NCBI RefSeq assembly: GCF_020829665.1
Contig: NZ_JAIVFT010000001.1
Location: 623,435 to 687,434 of the forward strand
Reading direction: 5' to 3'
Origin: Nostoc sp. CHAB 5824
GTDB lineage: Bacteria > Cyanobacteriota > Cyanobacteriia > Cyanobacteriales > Nostocaceae
Length of the DNA stretch: 64,000 bases
In this document: positions 35,203-44,584 of the stretch, in pieces
Position numbering within the stretch: the stretch's first letter is position 1
How the letters are laid out: each line of letters opens with the position of its first letter
Position numbers and translations under genes: made by a program
The notes under the pieces: model-generated
Database searches by the model: none
Seen by the model: only the letters and a program-made list of their open reading frames with translations
What the model was told of the DNA's origin: nothing

Positions 35203-35949
35203 CTATCTATCTGTTAAATCCCAAATTAGCTCGGCTAATTCTGCACTTGCTCCCAGTGGTTCTGCCAATTGGAAATTCACCGCAGAAAATTGTAATTTTA
35301 GCTCCTCTATTGAGGCCGCGATCGCATCAGTTATTCCACCAGCAAATAAAAAGTATGGCAAAATTGCAATTTCCCTATAACCAGCAGCTACCAACTCTTT
35401 TACCCGTGATTCTAAACTAGGAGGCCCAGCCCAATAAGCAGCCACGGCTGGTAAACTCGCCGCCATTGCTTCCACAGTTTCTTTAGAACCTGGGCGACGG
35501 CTACCATGAGCTAAGAGAATCCATGCTTCTGCTTTTATAGCAGCTATTTGCTTTGCCAGCAATTTCTCTAAATTGGGGTGAGAACCTAAGTATGGTTGCA
35601 ACTCAATCATGATATCCTGACCAATACCCTGTTGTGCTAATGCTACTTCAGCAGGAATATCTGTCATTACATGCACTCCCGGCAGCAGAAATAGCGGTAC
35701 AATTTTGAGGCGATTCTCGTTTTGAGATAGTTTGCCATCGCCAAAAGCGCTCTTGGCAAATTGTTGAATCTGCTCATGTAAAGGCTGAGGACTCATTTCT
35801 AAAGCAGCTATGCCAACCAAATGTTCGCTATTTGATGCGTTGTGGTTTTTTGGCAATTTGTTACATACCAGCTTTGCTAATTGCTGCATAGCAATTTCTG
35901 GGCGGCGATCGCGACTTCCGTGAGATACTAGCAGAAAGGCAGATGACAT
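35203..35949 (-). CDS. sirB: Sirohydrochlorin chelatase (two-half CbiX type)
   Basis: Start at ATG 35949 (MSSAFLLVSHGSRD); the longer frame begins with TTG. The 248-residue protein is a tandem CbiX fold with metal-site histidines H10 (SHGSRD), H93 ('PGVHVMTDIP') and H148 ('LLAHGSRRPG'). It inserts iron or cobalt into sirohydrochlorin. Adjacent stop and start (cobA ATG 35200-35202, stop CTA complement 35203-35205) suggest translational coupling. Confidence 0.92.
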   Translation of the reverse strand: MSSAFLLVSHGSRDRRPEIAMQQLAKLVCNKLPKNHNASNSEHLVGIAALEMSPQPLHEQIQQFAKSAFGDGKLSQNENRLKIVPLFLLPGVHVMTDIPAEVALAQQGIGQDIMIELQPYLGSHPNLEKLLAKQIAAIKAEAWILLAHGSRRPGSKETVEAMAASLPAVAAYWAGPPSLESRVKELVAAGYREIAILPYFLFAGGITDAIAASIEELKLQFSAVNFQLAEPLGASAELAELIWDLTDR

Positions 35950-36147
35950 CGGCAAAGCTTGAACTCTCAGTGACTAATTCTCATATCTTACTTAAGATTA
36001 GGCCGGTGGTAATAACTACTTTGATGATTATTGAAACTATTATCAATTACTAAATAAAAGTATTCTTAATCACTTTTATAGGTAACTCCAAAAATTAAAT
36101 TGACTATCAGCTTCTGCTCCCCCTGCTCCCTCATCTCCCCCTGCTCC

Positions 36148-36531
36148 TTACTCTTTTTCGGCAGTGTAAGTATAAAATTGATCAAAAGCTCCCACCGTTT
36201 CAAATTTGTAAGAAGGTATCCAAGAGTTGATTTTTAAATCTGTACGGTAAATGCTAAAAATAATATAATTTTGTCTTTCTGTAGTCCTGGCAATAATTTC
36301 TTGGATTTGCGGGTTAGCCGAGTCAACCAACTTATCACAATTAAAACGAATTAAATTTTCTATGAGATTGGTGGTTTTTTTGCATACATCGGTTTTTAAG
36401 TATTCTGTCAGCCGTTGCACTGCATATTCTTCATACTCAACTTGACTGGGATTGGTCTTCGCCATTGTCACACCCAAGGCGGCGAGTCCTGCTGCTGCTC
36501 CAGTATATGCAATGATCGTTAAGGGTTTCAT
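36148..36531 (-). CDS. DUF4359 family protein
   Basis: Start at ATG 36531 (MKPLTIIAYTG); the longer frame begins with TTG. The 127-residue protein has an N-terminal hydrophobic segment (about 3-22, a signal or anchor) and the DUF4359-like pattern 'YLKTDVCKKTTNLIENLIRFNCDKLVD' with two Cys, then 'NYIIFSIYRTDLKI' and 'YKFETVGAFDQFYTY'. The two cysteines could form a disulfide outside the cytoplasm. Function unknown. It is the last reverse gene before tRNA-His. Confidence 0.8.
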   Translation of the reverse strand: MKPLTIIAYTGAAAGLAALGVTMAKTNPSQVEYEEYAVQRLTEYLKTDVCKKTTNLIENLIRFNCDKLVDSANPQIQEIIARTTERQNYIIFSIYRTDLKINSWIPSYKFETVGAFDQFYTYTAEKE

Positions 36532-36654
36532 GTTTGTCAAGTAAAATCCATTGTAATTGTTAGATTCCAGAGACTCTAAATCAACTAAGTCCGTTCCTTG
36601 AACAAAAACTCTTGATCGCTTGCCAAATTATTGCTATAATTCAAATTGTTGAAT

Positions 36655-36728
36655 GGCGAGCGTAGCCAAGAGGTTAAGGCAGTGGTTTGTGGTACCACCA
36701 TTCGTGGGTTCGAGTCCCATCGTTCGCC
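36655..36728 (+). tRNA. tRNA-His (anticodon GTG)
   Basis: The cloverleaf folds: 8-bp acceptor stem GGCGAGCG/CGTTCGCC (G-1 paired to C73, the tRNA-His identity feature), D arm 36664-36680, anticodon stem GTGGT/ACCAC with loop TTGTGGT (anticodon GTG), and T arm GTGGG-TTCGAGT-CCCAT. No encoded CCA follows (next bases CTACA). Confidence 0.95.
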
Positions 36729-37020
36729 CTACATAATTTAATACTGTAATACTGATCCATAATGTTCCTCTAAAAAATGGGTTGTGGTTTTAAAGATTGA
36801 TAACCATTACTTTAGCAATGATCTGTCATCTACGAGTTCATGGATTGGGAAGAGCCGCAAACCCACTATAATTCATCAGATTAGCTTATAAAGTAACTAG
36901 ATGTATATAAGCTAATCTACTTGCTCAATGAAAATTAAGTGTGCGATGTCCACTTCTTTACAAACTTAGGGCTTACGTAAAATTACACCTTGTAGGGACA
37001 ATTCATGTAAGCGCCATTGG

Positions 37021-37181
37021 TGTCAACTTAACGTAAAAGCCTCTCTAGAACAAGCTTTTAGAGATTCTTGTCAAGAGTCTCAGACTGGGAATGCCCATTA
37101 GGAGGCAGAGCCGCAATTGAGGTGCATTTCCAGCCAGAGGCTCTTAACGAGGTTTTAAAGGAGTTTTAGCTTAAGTTGACA
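37021..37181. mobile_element. MITE copy A, TIR TGTCAACTTAA, 161 bp
   Basis: Ends TGTCAACTTAA (37021-37031) and TTAAGTTGACA (37171-37181) are perfect inverted copies. The core shares 'CTTTTAGAGATT', 'GAGACTGGGAATGC'-type wording and 'CAGAGGCTCTTAACGAGGTTTTAAAGG' parts with copies B and C. It sits in a 'TGTAGGGACAATTCATG' palindrome. The surrounding 36729-38185 gap also holds a hairpin CCCGACTTCTCCAAGAAGCTGGG near 37305 and the small ORF at 37366. Confidence 0.75.
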
Positions 37182-37365
37182 CGTATGTTCATGTAAATGC
37201 ATACTCCTACGGAGAAGCAAGCTACACGCGCTGAAGGAAAATCTTTAAGCTGTTACTAAATTCAATCGCTTCTTCTGCCAATGCTATCTGTCCAATTAAA
37301 ATTCCCGACTTCTCCAAGAAGCTGGGAATCTTAGCCTCAGAAGTTTTTAGACACACATTTAATTG

Positions 37366-37482
37366 TCAGAAAATGCCTAAAAGAATGATAAAAGTCAGCC
37401 CACAGAAGGCAAGCATAGATATAATCAAAATGTTGCCAATACTGTGGTCAGAAGCTGTTGAGTTATGTGTATTGGTAGGCAT
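37366..37482 (-). CDS. Possible 38-residue single-pass membrane peptide
   Basis: The reverse frame runs from ATG 37480-37482 to TGA 37366-37368. The product begins MPTNTHNSTASDHSIGN and continues into a hydrophobic helix (about residues 18-38, ILIISMLAFCGLTFIIL). A polar head plus one membrane helix is the layout of many small cyanobacterial proteins. The ribosome site is weak (GGGGCC at -12), so confidence is limited. Confidence 0.35.
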   Translation of the reverse strand: MPTNTHNSTASDHSIGNILIISMLAFCGLTFIILLGIF

Positions 37483-38060
37483 ATAAATCGGCCCCACTTA
37501 AACAACTTTTGCTTAAATTATAACTAGGGCAAATAAAACTTAGTTTATCTGTGAAGAAAAATTGATTTTAATTCATTGAAGTTTAGCTTAATAATTTTGC
37601 TTCAAGCAAAACAATTAACTTTTGTGTCAACTATTAACAAATAGATAATAAAAGAACAATTACTTGCTACCCAAATTACTAGAATATCAGCAATGAGCAA
37701 AGCCCCCAAATAAATCATCTCCACCCACGATGAAAATGAATCTTAACCCTTTAGAAGAATTCAAAAAGTATTGATTTGCAAGCTTTAAAGAGCTTGAAAG
37801 CTAAATCTTGACATTCTTGACATTATTATTGTGCAAATAATCAGATACATGTAAATAAATGATATAGTAAAAATTAGTTCAAGCAGTTGAGGGCGTGAAA
37901 TATTGTGCCCTAAATATAATCATGCAATTATTTACTAACATCTATCAAAAGAAATAAAAATTGTATTCCTTTAGTTAGAGCAAAAAATACTGAGTCATAG
38001 ATACTTTAAGTAAAGAAGAACACGATTTAAGTGCCTGCTGAAAAGTTGATACTTGTAGGT

Positions 38061-38087
38061 ACACAGATAAATTATATTTATCTGTGT
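38061..38087. promoter_or_regulatory. Perfect 11-bp palindrome upstream of sucrose synthase
   Basis: ACACAGATAAA and TTTATCTGTGT are exact inverted copies around TTATA, centred about 112 bp before the chosen susA start. No T-run suggests a terminator role, and position suggests an operator or a leader hairpin. The protein that would bind it is unknown. Confidence 0.45.
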
Positions 38088-38185
38088 TATTTCGTGTTTA
38101 TATGTGGTCTCACAACAAAAGGTGAAGATTTATTCGTCTCGCCTTGAAGTCAACAATGCAAACATCGTCATCTAGTGGAGTTGCC

Positions 38186-40606
38186 ATGTCTGAATTGCTT
38201 CAAGCAGTCTTAGATAGTGAAGAGAAAAGTGATTTGCGTTCCTTTCTTAGTGAATTACGCCAACAAGAAAAGAAGTACTTGCTGCGGAACGACATACTGA
38301 ATGTATATAGTGAGTATTGCTCAAAGTCCCAAAAACCTGAGGAATTTTACATTTCCTCTGAGTTGGGCAAACTTATTTACTATACTCAAGAAATTATTCA
38401 GGAAGACTCAAACTTCTGTTTCATCATCCGTTCTAAGATTGCCAGCCAAGAAGTTTATTGGTTGACATCAGACTTGAGCATTGAGCCAATGACAGTGCAG
38501 GATTTGCTGGATCTGCGCGATCGCTTGGTGAACAAATATCATCCCAACGAGGGCGACCTGCTAGAATTGGACTTTGGCCCGTTTTATGACTACACCCCAG
38601 TTATCCGCGACCCCAAAAATATTGGTAAAGGGGTGCAATTTCTCAACCGCTATCTATCCAGCCAAATCTTTCAAGATTCCAAACAGTTGCTGGACAGCTT
38701 ATTGAATTTTCTCCGCCTGCACCACTACAACGGTGTGCAACTGCTGATTAACGATCGCATTCAATCACAACAGCAACTTTCCGAGCAAGTTAAGAAAGCT
38801 ATCGGTTTTGTTAATAATCGCCCCGAAGATGAACCCTACGAACAATTCCGCTTCCAATTGCAGTCAATGGGTTTTGAGCCGGGTTGGGGTAACACCGCAG
38901 CGCGAGTGCGCGAAACTTTAAATATTCTCGATGAATTGATTGATTCTGCCGATCCTCAGACCCTAGAAGCCTTCATTTCTCGTGTCCCGATGATTTTTAG
39001 AATCGTCTTGGTGTCAGCTCACGGTTGGTTTGGGCAAGAGGGAGTATTGGGACGTCCCGATACTGGCGGTCAGGTAGTTTACGTCCTTGACCAGGCAAAG
39101 AGCCTAGAGAAGCAGCTACAAGAAGATGTCATGCTTGCGGGTTTAGAGAAATTGAATGTCGAGCCAAAGGTAATTATTCTCACCCGCTTGATTCCCAATA
39201 GTGATGGCACTCTTTGTAATCAACGGTTAGAAAAAGTTCATGGTACCGAAAATGCCTGGATTTTGCGAGTGCCTTTACGGGATTTTAATCCTAACATGAC
39301 TCAAAACTGGATTTCCCGGTTTGAGTTTTGGCCTTATCTAGAAACCTACGCCATTGACTCAGAAAAGGAACTACGAGCAGAATTCCAAGGCACACCTGAC
39401 TTAATAGTTGGAAACTATACTGATGGAAATTTAGTAGCATTCTTACTGGCGCGACGGCTGAAAGTTACCCAATGCAATGTTGCTCATGCTTTGGAAAAAT
39501 CTAAATACTTGTTCAGTAACCTTTACTGGCAAGAATTAGAAGAGAAATATCATTTTTCTTTGCAATTCACAGCTGACTTGATTGCAATGAATGCTGCCAA
39601 TTTTGTTATTAGCAGCACCTACCAAGAAATTGTGGGAACACCGGATAGTGTGGGACAGTACGAGTCTTATAAATGCTTCACCATGCCGGAGTTGTACCAT
39701 GTAACTAATGGCATTGAATTATTTAGTCCCAAATTTAATGTTGTACCGCCTGGAGTAAACGAAAATAATTACTTTCCTTACACCCGGACTAAAGACCGAG
39801 TGGAGAGCGATCGCCAACGCCTTGCAGAAACACTTTTTACTCTGGAAGACCCCACGCAAATCTTTGGCAAACTCGACGATCCTAACAAGCGCCCTCTCTT
39901 CTCAATGGCGCGTCTTGACCACATCAAAAACCTCACAGGTTTAGCTGAATGTTATGGTCAAAGTAAAGAATTACAAGAGCATTGTAATTTAATTTTGGTA
40001 GCGGGTAAATTGCGCGTCGAAGAATCAGGCGACAACGAAGAACGTGACGAAATTATCAAACTCTACCAAATCATTGAGGAGTACAATCTTCACGGCAAGA
40101 TTCGTTGGCTGGGTGTGCGCCTGACTAAAACTGATTCTGGTGAAATTTACCGAGTCATTGCCGATCATCAAGGAATTTTTGTACAACCAGCTTTATTTGA
40201 AGCTTTTGGTTTGACAATTTTAGAAGCGATGGTTTCAGGATTACCGACATTTGCCACACAGTTTGGTGGGCCACTGGAGATTATTCAAGATAAGGTTAAT
40301 GGCTTTTTGATTAACCCAACAAATTTACAGGATACAGCTACAAAAATTGTGGACTTTATCACTAAATGCGAACAGAATCCTAACTATTGGAATGAAATTT
40401 CCCAGCGAGCAATTGACCGAGTTTACAGCACCTATACTTGGAAAATTCACACTAACAAGCTGTTATCATTAGCACGGATTTATGGCTTCTGGAACTTTAC
40501 CTCGAAGGAAAAGCGGGAAGATTTGTTGCGTTATATTGAGGCTTTGTTCTATTTAATTTATAAGCCAAGAGCGCAACAGCTATTAGAGCAACATAAGTAC
40601 CGTTAA
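38186..40606 (+). CDS. susA: Sucrose synthase
   Basis: Start at ATG 38186 (MSELLQAVLDSEEK), with GTGGAG about 6 bases upstream, gives 806 residues, the usual length of Anabaena-type SusA; the in-frame ATG at 38144 adds a poor 14-residue leader. The GT4 catalytic part shows 'GRPDTGGQVVYVLDQ' and the nucleotide-sugar site 'FEAFGLTILEAMVSGLP'. It reversibly cleaves sucrose with UDP or ADP to give nucleotide glucose and fructose. In diazotrophic filaments it controls sucrose use and carbon flux to glycogen. A perfect palindrome lies upstream. Confidence 0.96.
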   Translation: MSELLQAVLDSEEKSDLRSFLSELRQQEKKYLLRNDILNVYSEYCSKSQKPEEFYISSELGKLIYYTQEIIQEDSNFCFIIRSKIASQEVYWLTSDLSIEPMTVQDLLDLRDRLVNKYHPNEGDLLELDFGPFYDYTPVIRDPKNIGKGVQFLNRYLSSQIFQDSKQLLDSLLNFLRLHHYNGVQLLINDRIQSQQQLSEQVKKAIGFVNNRPEDEPYEQFRFQLQSMGFEPGWGNTAARVRETLNILDELIDSADPQTLEAFISRVPMIFRIVLVSAHGWFGQEGVLGRPDTGGQVVYVLDQAKSLEKQLQEDVMLAGLEKLNVEPKVIILTRLIPNSDGTLCNQRLEKVHGTENAWILRVPLRDFNPNMTQNWISRFEFWPYLETYAIDSEKELRAEFQGTPDLIVGNYTDGNLVAFLLARRLKVTQCNVAHALEKSKYLFSNLYWQELEEKYHFSLQFTADLIAMNAANFVISSTYQEIVGTPDSVGQYESYKCFTMPELYHVTNGIELFSPKFNVVPPGVNENNYFPYTRTKDRVESDRQRLAETLFTLEDPTQIFGKLDDPNKRPLFSMARLDHIKNLTGLAECYGQSKELQEHCNLILVAGKLRVEESGDNEERDEIIKLYQIIEEYNLHGKIRWLGVRLTKTDSGEIYRVIADHQGIFVQPALFEAFGLTILEAMVSGLPTFATQFGGPLEIIQDKVNGFLINPTNLQDTATKIVDFITKCEQNPNYWNEISQRAIDRVYSTYTWKIHTNKLLSLARIYGFWNFTSKEKREDLLRYIEALFYLIYKPRAQQLLEQHKYR

Positions 40607-40673
40607 TTTGTCATTAGTCATTTGTCATTAGCTAAAGACTAAAGACAAATGACTAAAAACAATGGACAAATGA

Positions 40674-41228
40674 CTAAATTGTCAACGCCCGCCAAGTTCG
40701 TTGACCAACTATTCCATCTGTTGCTAAATTCTGCTGATTTTGAAAGGCTTTGACAGCAGTCTCTGTTAATGCGCCATAAATTCCATCCACTCTAACGGTA
40801 TATCCGTTAGACACTAACAGCCGTTGTAAGACTCTGACAGCAAGACCAGAGCTACCGAAATAAAGAGTCGGCATCGGTTGGCTACTGAACTTCTGGAACC
40901 GTCCTGTAGCCTTTGCACGAACTTTACCTCCAGACTGAGAATACTGATTAGACTCACCTAACTTAGAAGAAGCTAGAAACTGATTCTTTTTGCTGATTTT
41001 CTTAAGTATATGTTCTTTCTCTGGTGCGATCGCTGAGGCAGAAGCCTGAGAAATCCCATCTGTCTGCATGAATTCAGGTGGTGTGACTTGAGCAGTTATC
41101 TCTAACTGACTCTGTTTTGACTGGTTTACGTCATTCTCCACCTGAACTAATTGTTGCTGTGGTAAATCGGCTCCAGATGCTTGTCTTATTGCTAACACGC
41201 CCGTCATCATCAGGCCAATTTCAGTCAT
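40674..41228 (-). CDS. Peptidoglycan-binding domain protein
   Basis: The 184-residue protein ends with a PG_binding_1 domain (about 120-184: 'LYFGSSGLAVRVLQRLLVSN', 'VDGIYGALTETAVKAFQNQQN', 'GIVGQRTWRAL'). The N-terminal 120 residues are Gln/Ser-rich and disordered, with a short hydrophobic start (MTEIGLMMTGVLAIRQASG) that may be a poor signal peptide. It probably sits at the cell wall. The gene converges on susA, with heptamer-like repeats (CATTTGT/ACAAATG) between them. Confidence 0.85.
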   Translation of the reverse strand: MTEIGLMMTGVLAIRQASGADLPQQQLVQVENDVNQSKQSQLEITAQVTPPEFMQTDGISQASASAIAPEKEHILKKISKKNQFLASSKLGESNQYSQSGGKVRAKATGRFQKFSSQPMPTLYFGSSGLAVRVLQRLLVSNGYTVRVDGIYGALTETAVKAFQNQQNLATDGIVGQRTWRALTI

Positions 41229-41713
41229 TGTAGTTCATTTTACTTTAACCAATATTTTTTTAACCAACAACATTGCTGCTGTCCGGGATAGTGTATACTG
41301 ACCAAATAAAAAAGTCATGTAATAATTTTTTTAGATAATATTTTCACGATCATATTTGCTCACCTCCTATTTCTTGTAATCAGACTAATATCATTAGTTT
41401 TGTAGTTTTTTTATCTTTAATCAAGGCGTGAACTTCTAAGATACAGTATCTAAACCAACGGTTTAGACAATAACACACTATATGATCGTATGGGAACGCT
41501 ATCAAACAAATTTGCCTAGTTATCTTTGGATCGCGCTTGGTATGGTTATGCTGATTTTCTCATGTTTATACTGCCAATAAAAATACTACCAGATTCACAG
41601 AGTCAGTTTTTTAAGTATTGATTAATCCAAAATTTGGCAATAATGATAAACTTTTAATTCCAAACAATTTTTCCTCCCTCAGAGGGGATTATAAACTTTT
41701 TATTAATCATTGA
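41229..41713. other. AT-rich gene-free stretch
   Basis: The interval between the peptidoglycan-binding gene and the repeat at 41714 is AT-rich. I see no ORF with protein-like composition, no tRNA and no strong hairpin. Confidence 0.4.
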
Positions 41714-41868
41714 ACTTCTTGCAAAAGTGGGGATGCATGGTAAGGGGGAAGGTGGGGCCCCCACTTCGTGGGGATAAGGGACAGGGGGAAAGAGATGAAA
41801 TTTTCCTTTTCCCTTTGCCATGCATCCCCTTTCCGTACAAAAATGCAAAAGGAACTTTTGCAAGAGGT
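41714..41868. mobile_element. 155-bp MITE-like element with 15-bp TIRs
   Basis: Left ACTTCTTGCAAAAGT (41714-41728) and right ACTTTTGCAAGAGGT (41854-41868) are inverted copies with one mismatch. A second inverted pair (GGGGATGCATGG / CCATGCATCCCC) lies just inside, and GGGGCCCCCAC forms a core hairpin. ORFs over it on both strands are by-products. A related, more degenerate element is at 540-664. Confidence 0.65.
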
Positions 41869-42285
41869 TTACTGTTATCTTGTAGGATACATGCCAATCA
41901 TTGCAGCATTATCTTGTTTTACAAGCTTCACTCTAGAAATATTCAGGTATAATTCCTAAATATCTGCTTCGTAATTAAATGTGTATGGCTACTTTGCCGT
42001 ATTTTTGAAAAGCGCATACTTCAACCTCAATAAAATAAAACCGTACAAGGTTGCTATACAGTATTGAATTTTAACTAGAACACCACGACGTAAATAAAAC
42101 GCTTACGCTGTATTCATTTTTAATTTTGAATTTTGAATTCCGCCTTGCGGTACTAGTGTTTAAACTACTGTATAACAAAATAATACAGGGCACTGAACAG
42201 AATGCCTGTGCAATTTTCTTGTCTAACCTGTGTTAATTTTTATATCATTTTTAATATTGAAAAAGAAGCACCTTAATAAAAAACG

Positions 42286-42440
42286 CAACGCTGATAGCGT
42301 ACCCCTACGGGAAAGCAAGCTACGCAAAGCGTCTGTCTGCGACACGCTGTTCGCGTTCCAAGAGTTGCGGTAGCGAGTCAGACGCTGCTGCGTCGCTAAG
42401 ACTGCGCTATCGAGCGTCATAGCCCGCTCTTAGACATCGC
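42286..42440. repeat. GC-rich cluster of short dispersed repeats
   Basis: Fragments such as 'CGTACCCCTACGGGAAAGCAAG', 'CTACGCAAAGCGTC', 'GACACGCTGTTCGCG' and 'CGCTAAGACTGCGCTATCG' form overlapping palindromes. Similar fragments occur near 7138, 22026, 37199 and 44320, so this is a hot spot of dispersed extragenic repeats. The interval 41869-42285 before it has no gene. Confidence 0.5.
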
Positions 42441-42474
42441 TTAGTATGCTCAGTTATGGCTACTGAAAAACTTT

Positions 42475-43191
42475 TTACCTTTTATCATCTCGCCACAAAG
42501 CAATACCGCCTAATAAACCAGTGATATTAGGGATGAGTTTTACATTTAACGGTAGCTGGAAATTGACTCTCACGGCTTCACCGCCGCCAATGTAAAGATA
42601 ATCATAATTGAACAGATGTTGCAAGGATGCGATCGCCTTTTCTAAACGCCTATTCCATCTTTTCTCACCAATTTTTTCTAACTCTGCACGCCCCAACTGC
42701 TGCTCGAAAGTCTCTCCTTTGCGAAACGGGTGATGTCCCATTTCCATATTCGGTACTAGCCTACCATCCACAAACAAAGCTGAACCAAACCCCGTACCCA
42801 GAGTAATCACCAATTCTACACCTTTACCTGCGATCGCACCAAACCCCTGCATGTCTGCATCATTAATTACCCGTACAGGCTTGTTTAAGTGTTTTAATAA
42901 GGCTGTTTCCAAATCAAATCCGATCCAATCTGGATGTAAGTTTACCGCAGTTTCCGTGACTCCACACCGCACTACACCAGGAAAACCCACAGAAACACGA
43001 TGAAATTCACCTTGAGCCGCTGCTAATACAACAATTGCATTAATTACAACCTCCGGTGTAGCAGGTTGGGGTGTATCTAAACGCGCTCTTTCTGTTACAG
43101 GATTCCCCGTAATATCCAAAACCATAGCCTTAACGCCACTGCCGCCAATATCAACCGATAGGGTACGAATCGATCCATTTTCTTCAACCAT
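42475..43191 (-). CDS. ROK-family kinase, polyphosphate-glucokinase-like
   Basis: The 238-residue protein has the ASKHA phosphate-1 loop 'LSVDIGGSGVKAMVLD' (11-26), 'VSVGFPGVVRCG' near 67, the catalytic-Asp region 'VINDADMQGFGA' (about 108-119) and the adenosine motif 'VITLGTGFGSALF' near 130. The match is to polyphosphate-dependent glucokinases (PpgK), as described for All1371 of Anabaena 7120. The expected reaction is glucose phosphorylation with polyphosphate or ATP, useful next to sucrose breakdown. Cofactor preference is inference. Confidence 0.88.
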   Translation of the reverse strand: MVEENGSIRTLSVDIGGSGVKAMVLDITGNPVTERARLDTPQPATPEVVINAIVVLAAAQGEFHRVSVGFPGVVRCGVTETAVNLHPDWIGFDLETALLKHLNKPVRVINDADMQGFGAIAGKGVELVITLGTGFGSALFVDGRLVPNMEMGHHPFRKGETFEQQLGRAELEKIGEKRWNRRLEKAIASLQHLFNYDYLYIGGGEAVRVNFQLPLNVKLIPNITGLLGGIALWRDDKR

Positions 43192-43329
43192 TGAGTTACA
43201 TCCTTTTTAGTGCTTGGTTACTGCTTATTACTTCGTTATTATGCTCTGCTGCATCTAATAATATTCAGATGTTTGGAGAGTCTTCACATTGGTGGGGAGT
43301 GAGGAGTGGGGAAGAAACAGGGGAGCAGG

Positions 43330-43647
43330 GGGCAATTGAACAACATGGCCCTCATCTGCGGTTGATTGTAAATGCTGCGATCGGTGTGGGGGTGTTGGGA
43401 AAAGCAATGAAAAAGCTGGATGCTAGTATTCCTGCTTATGCTTTACCTAACCTTTATTATGGCAAATCTAACTGGCTTGGGTGACGCAAGATATCAGTAA
43501 AAGTGGAGTGATTGGCGACGCCACAACCGCAACTAAAGAAAAGGCGATCGCATCCTCGAATTTGTCGCTAATGGTTGAGTGCAAGTTATTCAAGATATTT
43601 ATGCCTATCGACAACCAAAGGTGGAGGAGAAAGTGGGGGAAGGATAG
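43330..43647 (+). pseudogene. Decayed creatininase-family gene
   Basis: The frame around 43331 reads 'GAIEQHGPHLRLIVNAA', then 'YALPNLYYGKSN', as in the creatininase/creatinine amidohydrolase family, with the metal site EQHGPH. It then jumps to a C-terminal piece 'WVTQDISKSGVIGDATTATKEK', leaving out the central roughly 100 residues, and a frameshift later the +2 frame reads 'DRILEFVANG', a stop, and 'VQVIQDIYAYRQPKV'. The N-terminus is also missing. So there is an internal deletion, at least one frameshift and a nonsense codon. The open frame from 43191 is only the first fragment with non-homologous sequence in front. Confidence 0.8.
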
Positions 43648-43805
43648 ACTCGTTTTACTCAAAGTTAAAAATTCAATACATTAGATGCGGGACAGCATCT
43701 AGATTTGCTAATGTAGGAATAATGGAAATAGTACTGGCGTAGCTGCTTAAAATCTATCAGGCAGCAAGTTTCTATTAAAATTAATATAAGATAAGAGAAA
43801 GAATT

Positions 43806-44309
43806 ATGACGGCATTTGAACCCAAGAGCTTTCGTTCTTATAGCCAAGAAGATGTCCAACAAATTTTGCACTTAGCGATCGCTCGTCAAGCTGATGACAA
43901 AGATACAGAATTTTCTTATGAGCAGATATTAGAAATTGCTGCTGAGTTAGAAATTTCACCTGAGTCTTTAAAATTAGCAGAACGCGATTGGGTAGTACAA
44001 CAGGGTCAAGTTCAACAGCGAAAAGCTTTTGACGCATACCGTATCAGAAGATTTCAGAAGCGTCTAGGGAATTATGCAGTTTTTAATGGCTTTTTTATAC
44101 TGCTCGATTTAATCACTGGTGGTGGAATTTCTTGGTCGGTGTACATTTTGCTATTCTGCGGATTGCCTGTAGGGCTAGATGTTTGGAATACCTTTCAAAT
44201 CAAAGGCGAAGAGTATGAAATGGCATTCCAGAAGTGGAATCGTAATCATCAGATTAAGAAAACCATCAGCACAGTTTTGAATAAGTGGTTTAAGGCATTA
44301 CAGGCTTAG
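43806..44309 (+). CDS. 2TM domain-containing protein
   Basis: The 167-residue protein begins with a soluble helical part (about 1-70: 'YSQEDVQQILHLAIARQ', 'YEQILEIAAELEISPESL') and then the 2TM domain: 'RIRRFQKRLGNYAVFNGFFILLDLIT' and 'WSVYILLFCGLPVGLDVWNTF' give two membrane helices (about 92-107 and 113-132) with a basic tail. The N-terminal segment resembles a SHOCT/DNA-binding-like helix set. The function is unknown. Confidence 0.82.
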   Translation: MTAFEPKSFRSYSQEDVQQILHLAIARQADDKDTEFSYEQILEIAAELEISPESLKLAERDWVVQQGQVQQRKAFDAYRIRRFQKRLGNYAVFNGFFILLDLITGGGISWSVYILLFCGLPVGLDVWNTFQIKGEEYEMAFQKWNRNHQIKKTISTVLNKWFKALQA

Positions 44310-44377
44310 TAGATTTGCTTGCGTAAGCGCAACTCCAAGTAGAAGCAAGCTCGTCGTAGACATCGCTAATTCAAAGA

Positions 44378-44404
44378 AAAACCCCGTAGGAGAATTCGGG
44401 GTAA
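44378..44404 (-). terminator. Probable rho-independent terminator (reverse strand)
   Basis: Read on the minus strand, ACCCCGAATTCTCCTACGGGGT is followed by TTTTTCTTTG. The 6-bp GC stem and T-run fit an intrinsic terminator for reverse transcripts, though the nearest reverse gene (aroF-type) ends nearly 600 bp away. On the plus strand there is no T-run, so it would serve the 2TM gene poorly. Confidence 0.4.
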
Positions 44405-44584
44405 TGTTTACTGCAATATCTGTGTGTAACACCGCTATAAAAGAATCTGAATAAACACAACAATTATTAGGATTAATATTAATGCTATCTGATTGACTGA
44501 AGGATTCGTTCTATCTTTATACGGATATGACGGTATATCAATAGTCTGAAAGATAATTTTATCTAGAGCGGTTTTCAGATATAG

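Noticed and set aside
41654..41959. Four overlapping short ORFs on both strands
   Set aside because: They fall on the inverted-repeat element at 41714-41868.
43191..43484. 97-residue ORF starting next to the ROK kinase
   Set aside because: Only its second half has protein-like similarity (creatininase fragment); the front is chance sequence.
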